Origin: an uncultured Lachnospiraceae bacterium
Lineage (GTDB): Bacteria > Bacillota > Clostridia > Lachnospirales > Lachnospiraceae
Length of the DNA: 64,000 nt
Reading direction: 5' to 3'
NCBI GenBank assembly: GCA_947178145.1
Contig: CAMWXE010000011.1
Coordinates: 18,557 to 82,556, forward strand
Part shown: positions 40,822 through 49,987 of the stretch, one piece after another
Position numbering within the stretch: the first letter of the stretch is position 1
Layout: the number at the start of each line of letters is the position of its first letter
Position numbers and translations under genes: made by a program
The notes under the pieces: model-generated
What the model was told of the DNA's origin: nothing
The model's database searches: none
The model's input: only the letters and a program-made list of their open reading frames with translations

Positions 40822-42237
40822 ATGAAATCTTTTATGGATAAGGACTTTTTGCTCCAGACCAGGACGGCGAGCGACCTTTTTCACAACTACGCAGAAAAGA
40901 CACCCGTGCTCGACTACCACTGCCACATCAATCCTGCAGAGATTGCAAACAACCGCAAGTTTGACAACATAACGCAGGTGTGGCTTGGCGGCGACCACTA
41001 CAAATGGCGCTTTATGCGCTCCTGCGGCGTAGACGAGAAATTCATCACGGGCGACGCGTCGGACAAGGAGAAGTTCTTCAAGTGGGCCGAGTGTGTCGGC
41101 AAGGCGATCGGCAACCCGCTCTTCCACTGGACACACCTCGAACTGCAGCGCTACTTCGGCTACACAGGCGTGCTCAACAGAAAAACTGCGGAGGAAGTAT
41201 GGAATCTCTGCAATGAAAAACTCAAGGATGACAGCATGAGCGTGCGCGGTCTGATCAAGAGCTCAAACGTCACGCTGATCTGCACGACCGATGACCCGGT
41301 TGATTCGCTTGAATACCACAGGCAGATTGCGGCTGACGATACCTTCGATGTGCAGGTGCTTCCCGCATGGAGACCAGACAAGGCGATGAATATCGAGAAG
41401 CCGGACTATTTTGACTATCTCGCAAAGCTTGCCGATGTGAGCGGCGTTTCCATCAACACATTTGCCGATTTGAAAAACGCACTGCTCGACAGGCTTGACT
41501 TCTTTGCTTCCATGGGCTGCTCTGTATCTGACCACGCGCTCGAGTATGTGATGTACCAGCCTGCTTCCGATGACGAAATCGAGGCGATTTTTGCCAAGAG
41601 AAAGAGCGGCGCGGCTGTCACAAGACAGGAAGAACTCCAGTACAAGACTGCGTTTATGCTGTTCGTCGGAAAACAGTACCACAGATTAAACTGGGTTATG
41701 CAGCTCCACTATGGCTGTAAGAGAGACAATAATACACTGCGCTATGACCAGTTAGGCCCCGACACCGGATATGACTGCATCAACAACTACGCGCCTTCTG
41801 CAGAGCTTGCAGACTTCCTGAACGCACTCATCCGGACAGACGAGCTTCCAAAGACCATTATTTACAGCTTAAACCCGAACGATAACCAGGCGATCGGCAC
41901 AATCCTCGGCTGCTTCCAGGATTCCACTGCCTGCGCAAAGATTCAGCAGGGCAGCGCATGGTGGTTCAACGATCACAAGACCGGTATGCAGGATCAGATG
42001 ATCTCCCTGGCCAACCTTGGTAACCTCTCAGGCTTTGTCGGCATGCTAACAGACTCCAGAAGCTTCCTCTCCTACACCAGACATGAGTATTTCAGAAGAA
42101 TTATGTGCAATTTAGTCGGAAACTGGGTGGAGGACGGCGAATTCCCTGACGACGCTGAGATTCTTGAGGAAATTGTAAAAGGTATTTCTTATAATAATGC
42201 GGTGAATTATTTTGGATTTGATTTAAAGACGGTATAA
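40822..42237 (+). CDS. uxaC: glucuronate isomerase
   Basis: MKSFMDKDFLLQTRTASDLFHNYAEKTPVLDYHCHINPAEIANN, GMLTDSRSFLSYTRHEYFRRIMCNLVG. Confidence 0.97.
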   Translation: MKSFMDKDFLLQTRTASDLFHNYAEKTPVLDYHCHINPAEIANNRKFDNITQVWLGGDHYKWRFMRSCGVDEKFITGDASDKEKFFKWAECVGKAIGNPLFHWTHLELQRYFGYTGVLNRKTAEEVWNLCNEKLKDDSMSVRGLIKSSNVTLICTTDDPVDSLEYHRQIAADDTFDVQVLPAWRPDKAMNIEKPDYFDYLAKLADVSGVSINTFADLKNALLDRLDFFASMGCSVSDHALEYVMYQPASDDEIEAIFAKRKSGAAVTRQEELQYKTAFMLFVGKQYHRLNWVMQLHYGCKRDNNTLRYDQLGPDTGYDCINNYAPSAELADFLNALIRTDELPKTIIYSLNPNDNQAIGTILGCFQDSTACAKIQQGSAWWFNDHKTGMQDQMISLANLGNLSGFVGMLTDSRSFLSYTRHEYFRRIMCNLVGNWVEDGEFPDDAEILEEIVKGISYNNAVNYFGFDLKTV

Positions 42238-42251
42238 TAATATATACAAGC

Positions 42252-42295
42252 ACGGCAGCGCCAGTGATTACATAGTCAACGGTGCTGCCGTTTTT
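42252..42295 (+). terminator. terminator downstream of uxaC
   Basis: ACGGCAGCGCC...GGTGCTGCCGT followed by TTTT. Confidence 0.85.
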
Positions 42296-42390
42296 ATTGC
42301 TGTTATTAAAATTTTTATATTCAACTGAGAAAATTTACGTTATAATATTGACATAGAACAATACAAAAAGTATCGAAGGCAAGAACACAT

Positions 42391-42669
42391 ATGAATTTGA
42401 ATTTTGAATGGGATGAAGAAAAAGCAGAAGCAAATATAAGAAAACATGGCATTTCTTTCGAGACAGCTGCAAAAGTATTCTTAGACGAAAACCGTGTTGA
42501 AATTTATGATACAGCACATAGTGAGATTGAAGAGAACCGTTTCATAACAATCGGTATGGCCGATGAAGTTTTATTTGTTGTATATACGGAACGCCAGCCA
42601 AATATTCGACTGATTTCGGCAAGATTAGCCAATACAAGAGAAAGGAGATTATATTATGGTATCGTTTAA
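42391..42669 (+). CDS. brnT: BrnT-family toxin
   Basis: NFEWDEEKAEANIRKHGISFETAAKVFLDENRVEIYD, IRLISARLANTRERRLYYG. Confidence 0.9.
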   Translation: MNLNFEWDEEKAEANIRKHGISFETAAKVFLDENRVEIYDTAHSEIEENRFITIGMADEVLFVVYTERQPNIRLISARLANTRERRLYYGIV

Positions 42670-42949
42670 ATTGGAGCCGGGAGCCCAACTATCAAATGAG
42701 GAAAAGCAAATGCTAAGAGAAGCCAAAAAACGTCCTATCGTTTACGATGCTGACTCTCCTGAGTTAACTGGCGATATGGAAAAAGCATTTATCGCTGCGA
42801 GAAAAGAAAAACCCTATAAAGTTGAACCGCTTACTGTCTATGTTTCTCCTGCAACAATAGAGAAAGCTAAATCCATTGATGGAAATTATATCGAATTATT
42901 AGGGCGTTTATTAGATAAGGCTGTCAACGAGTATACAACGATGTACTAA
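42656..42949 (+). CDS. BrnA-like antitoxin
   Basis: Overlaps the brnT 3' end; small protein with C-terminal ribbon-helix-helix-like LTVYVSPATIEKAKSIDGNYIELLGRLLDKAV. Confidence 0.65.
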   Translation: MVSFKLEPGAQLSNEEKQMLREAKKRPIVYDADSPELTGDMEKAFIAARKEKPYKVEPLTVYVSPATIEKAKSIDGNYIELLGRLLDKAVNEYTTMY

Positions 42950-42957
42950 AATGATAA

Positions 42958-43612
42958 CTAGCTGCCGCATATACGTGGCAGCTGCTTCACATCATCTACT
43001 GACAATCCATCCTCTTCCATACAGTCTGCTACAGCATGAAGCCCCTCCATGGCCCTACGCAATACTCTCAGTGGGTCTTCCTGCGGCATCGGAAACATAT
43101 CACACTCAACCAGATCCACATATGGCAGCTCGTCCTCACTCAGTTCATTGATCTCATCAATACTCATAAATCTGATCTGCCTCATTACATCTTCATCCTG
43201 ATCTATGAGATAGTCATCTGGAACTGGCGCAACCAGTCTATCAATGTTATGACAATACGTCTGTAAGGAACTGTTAAGAATTAACTTTGCAGATGACGCA
43301 GTATAAATCTTTTTATGCAAGGCGGAGGAATGAGGCGTACTGGGGTACGCCGATTGACGACAACGCGGCATAAGAAGATTTAGACAAGTCAGATGTAAAG
43401 ATTAATTCTTTAACAGTTCCTAAATATACACGCAGCAGTGATGGCATCTTCACATCGTATTCCTGCTCAAACGCATCTAACATCTCATCTGTTACCGTAG
43501 AAGGAGTCAGCAGATCTTCCGTAATCACTCCCCTGTCGATCAACGCCTGATATGCACCTTTCACAAAAGCCTTTTCGTCAAAAGCCTTTTCCGGATCTGA
43601 TCCCATATCCAT
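42958..43612 (-). pseudogene. SUKH (SMI1/KNR4)-like gene split by a 154-bp MITE-like insertion
   Basis: 5' part MDMGSDPEKAF...TVTDEMLDAFEQEYDVKMPSLLRVYL and 3' part QTYCHNIDRLVAPVPDDYLIDQDEDVMRQ...LPRICGS are in frame once 43267-43420 plus one TAA copy are removed. Family call is by motif resemblance only. Confidence 0.7.
43267..43420. mobile_element. MITE-like non-autonomous element, 154 bp, long imperfect TIRs
   Basis: Ends GGAACTGTTAAGAATTAACTTTGC... and (complement) GGAACTGTTAAAGAATTAATCTTTAC...; flanked by TAA (43264-43266) and TAA (43421-43423); central hairpin GGCGTACTGGGGTACGCC. Confidence 0.88.
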
Positions 43613-43718
43613 CTCTCCTCACATTGTAATTTGTATTATCATAACATAATCAATACCATTTATCAATATACAACCCTATTCCAAACGAAAGTATTCGCAA
43701 ACAAATGTTGAGATATTA

Positions 43719-45038
43719 TTAAAATTTCACTGTAATCTCCAACATTCCTTCTGTGTATGCTGCCGAGATGCTCCCTCCCATACGCTCTGTCAGAAGTTTG
43801 GCGATCGAGAGTCCGAGCCCGGTACAATTTCTTCCGGTCTCCACTGTATAGAAACGGTCAAAAAGACGCTCGACAGACACCCAGTCCAGATTTTGCGCAC
43901 TGTTGCCAAACATAATCGTACCATCCGGAAACAATTCAACGGTCAGGACAGCACGCTCTGAGCGGATACAGTCCCTCTGTGAAATGCCATCTGACAATAT
44001 TATACTGTCTGATGATATCGCACCATCTGATGACACTGTACCGTCCAATGGTATTGTATTATCTGACGATGTTGTACTGTCCGAAGGTATTATACCATCT
44101 GACGGTATTGCAGGTTTACTGTATTTGACAGCATTGTCCAGTATATTGCAAAAGATCCGTCTCAGCGCTCCTGCGTCCAGAAACCGCACTACTTCCTCGT
44201 CCGCGATCGCAATCCGCGGCTCAATCCTGTTCTGTGTGAAGATATCATAGTAGGACAGCAGACAGTCTGCAAGAAAACGATTTAGCACCACCCTTTCCCT
44301 GCCTGAATCCTCTCCGGTATCAACTGCCGCCTGCTGATATCCTGTATGTTTCCCAGACACGGATAAAATGATAGAATAGCGAAAGAGTTCTTCTGTCAGC
44401 GCACACATTGCATCCGCCCTGTTTCGTATCTGCGCAAGATAATGTGTCATTTGCTCTGTAGACTGCAGACGCTGCGATGCACGTTCCCGCTCCGGCACCG
44501 ATATAGCACTCTCAGGCGATTCCTTCCGGCTCCTTTCCCCAAGTACATTGCGTCCCGACTCCTGTGCAGATGCAACTGGTGCAGCACCCCCGGGCGATTC
44601 CTTCCGGCTCCTTTCCCCGGGTGCACTGTCCCCCAGCTCCTGTACCGGGGCAGCAGCCTCTGCCGCCTCCATCTCCGCTTCCGCAAGTTCCAGATAACCA
44701 TAAATCGCAGTGAGCGGCGTGCGCAGGTCATGGGAAATATTTGTGACCGCTTCTTTGAGCTCCTTGTCGCCATTCTGGTATCTGCGCCGCTGGTCATACA
44801 GGATCTTCAATTCCTGATTCAGCTGTCTGGCAAAAGCCTTAAGATGCCTGTCATTTCCCGACACATAGATGCCATTGTTGGTGTCCTCACTCAGACGGTC
44901 ATGGAACTGCCCGCCAATCTCTTTCACCCCCTGATACAGCAACGCTATTTTGACTGCCAGCACAATGACAAGCGCGACCGCTGCAATGCAGACAAACTTC
45001 CATGGAAACATCGCTCTCTTCCCCTCTGTCAAATCCAA
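43719..45038 (-). CDS. sensor histidine kinase with repeat inserts
   Basis: N-terminal TM; VTNISHDLRTPLTAIYGYLELAE (H-box), RIFCNILDNAVKYSKP (N-box), FDRFYTVETGRNCTGLGLSIAKLLTERMGG (G-box). Confidence 0.94.
   Translation of the reverse strand: MDLTEGKRAMFPWKFVCIAAVALVIVLAVKIALLYQGVKEIGGQFHDRLSEDTNNGIYVSGNDRHLKAFARQLNQELKILYDQRRRYQNGDKELKEAVTNISHDLRTPLTAIYGYLELAEAEMEAAEAAAPVQELGDSAPGERSRKESPGGAAPVASAQESGRNVLGERSRKESPESAISVPERERASQRLQSTEQMTHYLAQIRNRADAMCALTEELFRYSIILSVSGKHTGYQQAAVDTGEDSGRERVVLNRFLADCLLSYYDIFTQNRIEPRIAIADEEVVRFLDAGALRRIFCNILDNAVKYSKPAIPSDGIIPSDSTTSSDNTIPLDGTVSSDGAISSDSIILSDGISQRDCIRSERAVLTVELFPDGTIMFGNSAQNLDWVSVERLFDRFYTVETGRNCTGLGLSIAKLLTERMGGSISAAYTEGMLEITVKF
43977..44102 (-). 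repeat. 18-bp tandem repeat (about 7 copies) inside histidine kinase ATPase domain
   Basis: Minus-strand units TCAGATGGTATAATACCT / TCGGACAGTACAACATCG / TCAGATAATACAATACCA / TTGGACGGTACAGTGTCA / TCAGATGGTGCGATATCA / TCAGACAGTATAATATTG / TCAGATGGCATTTCACAG, encoding SDGIIP-like hexapeptides. Confidence 0.85.
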
Positions 45039-45068
45039 ATCTCTATTTCAAATCCCTTTTTCAAATCT

Positions 45069-45959
45069 CTATTTCAAATCCTTTTTCCGAAATATCAGTA
45101 TTCCGCTGCCGGAGAGCACTGCAACTGCCGCCAGCGTGCCACACACCTGCAGTCCCGAAAACCTGTCATAACCGCTTTCCTCCTCGTCCAACGCGCAGGA
45201 GAGCGCCAGCGAAGTGGGCAGTACCGCCGAAATACATTCGTATACCTTCCGCTCTGTCCCGCTCAGATACTTTGGATTGGGGACTGTCTCAATCACCGCG
45301 TCATCCTGAAAATTATCCTCATAGGCATACTTATATTCACCTGTGCCGGGAATGGATATCCGCTGTGTCATTTCCGGCTGCATCAGACCTTTGAGCGCCG
45401 ACGCGCCTGCTGCCAGAAGCAATATCGAAAGCATCGCATTGGCTAAAACCGCCTTCGACTTATCAATTACCACCATCGAAATCAACACGGCAACTGCTGC
45501 GCTCGTGCAGATTGATAAAAGTGAAATTGCAATGGTTTCCGCCGGTCTGTACAGTCTGCTCCACACCATGTCTCCCACCAGCATTGTCCCCGCTGTCAGC
45601 GCTGCCAGCGTGTAGGCTGCAAACTGCGCAATCCCCGCACACAATATGGTAATCAGGTTTGCCAGATACACCTTCACTCTGCTGTGCCCTACGCTGAGCT
45701 TATTGCGTATCGCCCCGTCGCTGTACTCTGTCCCTATGAAAAATCCGCTAAAGCACGCTATCGTGATCCCGATAAAAGTCATTTCGTTAAAAAAATAACT
45801 ATTTCCATTCTCAAATGGATATCCGTTCCGGGTGTTCACTTTCAACAGATAGTACGCCAGAACGCCCCACGCAAACACCCCCGCTTCCATAATCCAGAAA
45901 AGCCTGCTGCGCCGGAGCCTTGCAAAGTTTGCCGACAATAGATTACGCATCTGCCTCAC
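45069..45959 (-). CDS. ABC-2 type transporter permease
   Basis: MRQMRNLLSANFARLRRSRLFWIMEAGVFAWG; multiple TMs; GTEYSDGAIRNKLSVGHSR motif typical of ABC-2 permeases. Confidence 0.88.
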   Translation of the reverse strand: MRQMRNLLSANFARLRRSRLFWIMEAGVFAWGVLAYYLLKVNTRNGYPFENGNSYFFNEMTFIGITIACFSGFFIGTEYSDGAIRNKLSVGHSRVKVYLANLITILCAGIAQFAAYTLAALTAGTMLVGDMVWSRLYRPAETIAISLLSICTSAAVAVLISMVVIDKSKAVLANAMLSILLLAAGASALKGLMQPEMTQRISIPGTGEYKYAYEDNFQDDAVIETVPNPKYLSGTERKVYECISAVLPTSLALSCALDEEESGYDRFSGLQVCGTLAAVAVLSGSGILIFRKKDLK

Positions 45960-46857
45960 CTCCCACCAGATTCATATAGTAGGTCTCGAGGCTCTCGTTC
46001 TTCTCGTGCATCGATATCGTCTCGCATCCCGCCGCGTCAAGCGCATGGACCAGATCCGCCGCCTTGACTGTTCCATAGATGTCCGCCTCTGTCGCCGACG
46101 CCACTTTATATTCCAATCCAATTTTGTCAAGCACCATGCACAAGAGCTTCGTGTCGCTCACTGTCAGCCGCGTACACTTTCTGCATTCCGCCTCCAGCTC
46201 AGCAGCACTGATCTCCTTCACCATGCTGCCCTTGTCGATAAACCCATAATGTGTGGCAAGCCGCGACAGCTCATCGAGGATATGGCTCGATATGAGTACT
46301 GTGATCTGCCTTTCGCGGTTTAATCTGAGAATCAGCTCCCGCATCTCTATGATTCCCTGCGGGTCCAGACCATTAATCGGCTCATCGAGCATCAGAAAAT
46401 CAGGCTCCCCGCACAGCGCAACCGCAATGCCAAGCCGCTGGCGCATTCCGAGCGAAAAATTCCGCACCCTCTTTTTCCCGGTATGTTCCAGTCCCACAAA
46501 CGCGAGCAGCTCATCAATCCCGTCAAAGGAAGGCATTCCGAGCACGCGGTACTGCTCCCTGATATTTTCCCTTGCCGTCGCATCCAGATACACCGACGGC
46601 GTCTCCACCACCGCGCCCATTCTGCGGCGGCAGCTGTCAATCCTCTTGTCTGTATTGCCCACACCGTACAGGGTGAACGCTCCCGCTGTCGGCAGCTGCA
46701 GACCACAGATCAGGCGTATCAGCGTCGTCTTGCCTGCTCCGTTTTTCCCCACAAAACCATAGATTGCGCCCTTGGGCACATGCATGGACAGGCCATTGAG
46801 CGCCTTAAAGTCCTTGTAGCGCTTGCTGAGCGCGTTTGTTGTCAGACAGTAATCCAT
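45943..46857 (-). CDS. ABC transporter ATP-binding protein (BcrA-like)
   Basis: VGKNGAGKTTLIRLICGL (Walker A), NFSLGMRQRLGIAVAL (signature), FLMLDEPINGLDPQG (Walker B). Confidence 0.96.
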   Translation of the reverse strand: MDYCLTTNALSKRYKDFKALNGLSMHVPKGAIYGFVGKNGAGKTTLIRLICGLQLPTAGAFTLYGVGNTDKRIDSCRRRMGAVVETPSVYLDATARENIREQYRVLGMPSFDGIDELLAFVGLEHTGKKRVRNFSLGMRQRLGIAVALCGEPDFLMLDEPINGLDPQGIIEMRELILRLNRERQITVLISSHILDELSRLATHYGFIDKGSMVKEISAAELEAECRKCTRLTVSDTKLLCMVLDKIGLEYKVASATEADIYGTVKAADLVHALDAAGCETISMHEKNESLETYYMNLVGGEADA

Positions 46858-47038
46858 CTTTCTTTACCTCCTTGTAACCATCCAGTGTCTTATCCTGCAC
46901 CGGACAGTTCCCGCGTTACAGTTTTGTGTTGCAGAGCTGTAACGCACCTTTATTATTTTCTTTACACGAACAGATTAACTTAAAATTTTCAAGAAACCAG
47001 TAAAGAAAACAGTAAAGATTTCGTAAAGATTTTAGAAT

Positions 47039-47884
47039 TTACAACTTCAGGCGGAATCCAATCCCCCATACCGCCTCGATGCAATCCCCTTCCCCGATTT
47101 CCTGCAGTTTCTTCCGGAGATTGCTGATGTGCTGTTTTAAGGAACTGTCGGTGCAGTCCGGCGTATCCAGACTAATGCAGTCGAGAATTGCGGACTTGGA
47201 GAAAACCTGTCCGGCATTCTGCATCAGAAATCGCATAATGGCAAACTCTGTCCGTGTCAGGCGGACTGACACAGCACCATCCGCAGCGCCCCCTCCATCT
47301 GATGAAAGCCTGCCTGTTAAGCGCTTTTTTGATGAAACCTCGCGCAGCACAAGGTCGAGCGCGAGGTCTCCTGCAGTCAGTTTTTTCTCATTCAAATTCT
47401 CATCAGGATTTTCATTCTGTTGTTCACTCTGTCCAGGCGCAGTCCCCGCAGACACATTCCTTCTGCGCAGCTGCACTGTGATGCGCGCCAGCAGCTCCCT
47501 GATTGCAAACGGCTTTGTGATATAGTCCGCCGCGCCGCCAAGCAGCGCCTCCACCTTGTCATCCACACCTACCTTCGCGCTGATCACGATAACCGGAATA
47601 TCCTGAATCCGTGGCAGCAGCGCCTCCCCGGTCATGCCGGGCAGCATTAAGTCCAGCAGAATCAAGTCCGGCTTTTTTCCAGCTTTTTCATCCGCCAGCA
47701 GATACAGTGCCTCCGTGCCGGAGTACGCGCGGCAGGTCTGATACCCCTCCCGGCAAAGACTCTCCTCGATGATGTCCCCGATATGCACATCGTCCTCTAT
47801 GATCGCTATCCTGCACGCACGTTTCTCAGAGTCAGACTCTGTCCGCCCCATATCCTGATCTGCGGTGTTTAACGCTTTTCTCAC
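47039..47884 (-). CDS. OmpR/PhoB-type response regulator
   Basis: RIAIIEDDVHIGDIIEESLCREGY, DLILLDLMLPGMTGE, ITKPFAIRELLARI; C-terminal winged helix LTRTEFAIMRFLMQNAGQVFSKSAILD. Start GTG overlaps the GH2 stop; a downstream start is also possible. Confidence 0.94.
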   Translation of the reverse strand: MRKALNTADQDMGRTESDSEKRACRIAIIEDDVHIGDIIEESLCREGYQTCRAYSGTEALYLLADEKAGKKPDLILLDLMLPGMTGEALLPRIQDIPVIVISAKVGVDDKVEALLGGAADYITKPFAIRELLARITVQLRRRNVSAGTAPGQSEQQNENPDENLNEKKLTAGDLALDLVLREVSSKKRLTGRLSSDGGGAADGAVSVRLTRTEFAIMRFLMQNAGQVFSKSAILDCISLDTPDCTDSSLKQHISNLRKKLQEIGEGDCIEAVWGIGFRLKL

Positions 47885-49728
47885 AATTTCAAAACCCTCC
47901 GGTCATATGTCATGATACCGTTCGTCTCCTCCTCGATATCGGTGAGCTGTGTGTACACGGATGCACACAGCCCTTCTTCTCTCAGCTCCTCAATCTTTTT
48001 CTCAAAAACATTGTACGCGTCCCGCAGCGCTTCTCTGTCACTATGGCTTCCATAGCCAAAATACCTGTCGGAATAGATGTGTCCCTCCACCGCAAACGAG
48101 ATTCCGCCAAACTCCGATATGACATACGGCTTTTTCCCCTTTTTCGCAATCAGCTCAAAGAAATAAATATGCTCGCTCTTCACATCGCCCGCGTCCTGGT
48201 CAAACCAGCCGCTGTGGGCGTCGATGATGCGCGTGCTGTCAATCCCGCGCACCATATCCGTATTCTCCTTCGCGTCAAACTGTCCCCAGCCCTCATTGAA
48301 CAGCACCCAGGTGCATATGGAAGTACAATTGTACAGCTGGCTGACTGTCTCGACACACTCCTTCTTCCATTCCTCCCTGCCGTTTTTGTCCGCCCTTGAC
48401 GTGTAGCCGTAGTCGTTGTCACGCTTACGCCGGAGCGGAAACAGCACCGTCGGAATATAGCAGGTTTTTACCAGGTTGTAAGTCGTTCCGCCGTTGATCA
48501 TATCCTGCCAGACAAGCATTCCGAGCCTGTCACAGTGATAGTACCAGCGCATCGGCTCTATCTTGCAGTGCTTCCGTATCATGTTGTACCCCTTTGCCCT
48601 GGCTGTCTCAATGTCAAAAATCATCGCCTCGTCGCTCACCGGCGTCAGCAGGCTCTCGGGATAATAGCCCTGGTCGAGGATTCCCTTCTGAAAATAGGGC
48701 TTGTGATTCAGACAAAGTCTTGGCGTTCCGTCCCTGTCCGGCTCCGCGGAAAAACAGCGCATGCCAAAATAGCTCTCCACCATGTCCTCACCGTAGACAA
48801 TCCTGAGCTCATACAAAAATGGATTTTCCGGCGTCCAGCTCTTCTTGTCCGGTATCTCCATTGTAATCAGCGCCTTTTTTTCTGGCAGAACAGCTGTCTT
48901 TTTCTCTCCGGCTATCTGATTTTTGTCAAACAATAGAATTTTACACGGAACGGCCGCACCTGCCCCATGGAGCGCCGCTTTATCGGAAGCCGCATTTTCG
49001 TCAGGTGTTTCTCCAGAAATCGTCTGATTGGAAGCAATCTCAATGACAACGCGGTCACTGTCATAGTCTGGCGTGATGCGCAGCTCCTGGATATAAATTT
49101 CCGGCACCCACTCGCACCATACCGTCTGCCACAGGCCGCTCTGCGCAGTGTAGAACATCCCGCCGTTTTTGAGCATCTGCTTTCCTCTTCCGTGGTAAGA
49201 AGTGTCGCTCTTATCCTGTACACAGAGGCGGAGCGTATTTTTCCCGGCCTGGATATATTCCGTTATATCTATGGAAAATGCCTGATATCCGCCCGAATGC
49301 GTGCCCGCCAGCGCGTCGTTGACATAGACACGGCACCGCTCGTCGCAGGCACCAAAGTTTAAGAGCAGCCGCTTTCCCTCTGGAATCCTTGCAATCTCAA
49401 GCTTGCGCTCATACCAAAGATACTCGTCTGGCTGCAGCTGGCGCTGCACACCGGACAGATACGTCTCCGGCGAGAACGGCACACGGATATCACCATCCCA
49501 TAGCACAGGTCTGGCATCGTCACTCGTGATTGCGTATTTCCAGATGCCATTTAAAATCGTATAATTTTTGCGCGCCATCTGCGGTCTCGGATACTCTGTC
49601 AGCACAACCTCTGTCTGTTCCTGCACAATGCGCTCTCCCCACGGCGTCATCAGCTGATTGTGCTTCTGCTCTCCTTTGTCCAAGATCTTATTTAGTTGAA
49701 GCGTCTCGAGCATTTCTCTGATTTTCAT
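47881..49728 (-). CDS. GH2-family glycoside hydrolase
   Basis: EYPRPQMARKNYTILNGIWKYAI, FGACDERCRVYVNDALAGTHSGGYQAFSIDIT, YNMIRKHCKIEPMRWYYHCDRLGMLVWQDMINGG, CTWVLFNEGWGQFD, PYVISEFGG. Confidence 0.93.
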   Translation of the reverse strand: MKIREMLETLQLNKILDKGEQKHNQLMTPWGERIVQEQTEVVLTEYPRPQMARKNYTILNGIWKYAITSDDARPVLWDGDIRVPFSPETYLSGVQRQLQPDEYLWYERKLEIARIPEGKRLLLNFGACDERCRVYVNDALAGTHSGGYQAFSIDITEYIQAGKNTLRLCVQDKSDTSYHGRGKQMLKNGGMFYTAQSGLWQTVWCEWVPEIYIQELRITPDYDSDRVVIEIASNQTISGETPDENAASDKAALHGAGAAVPCKILLFDKNQIAGEKKTAVLPEKKALITMEIPDKKSWTPENPFLYELRIVYGEDMVESYFGMRCFSAEPDRDGTPRLCLNHKPYFQKGILDQGYYPESLLTPVSDEAMIFDIETARAKGYNMIRKHCKIEPMRWYYHCDRLGMLVWQDMINGGTTYNLVKTCYIPTVLFPLRRKRDNDYGYTSRADKNGREEWKKECVETVSQLYNCTSICTWVLFNEGWGQFDAKENTDMVRGIDSTRIIDAHSGWFDQDAGDVKSEHIYFFELIAKKGKKPYVISEFGGISFAVEGHIYSDRYFGYGSHSDREALRDAYNVFEKKIEELREEGLCASVYTQLTDIEEETNGIMTYDRRVLKL

Positions 49729-49987
49729 GTATAATCACCTCCCGGCAATGTGAATCTGTCCTGATTTCTGTAATGTCTCAATCAAATAAGGAACCTTGTT
49801 TATTTGATACCAGTATACTCTGTTTTTACCGCAATGACAAGGCAGGAATCCAAACATCCCCAAATTCAGGTTGACATCAGTCAACCTGTTTGCTATACTA
49901 TAATTGTTCGACATAAGTAATACAAAATCAATCAATAGCGACATCCATGATACCTGCATTTGATATGAAAAAAGGAGGTCTGTCATT

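Noticed and set aside
49735-49986. 83-aa minus ORF upstream of the M56 gene
   Set aside because: No recognisable motif or RBS; lies in the promoter region between divergent genes.
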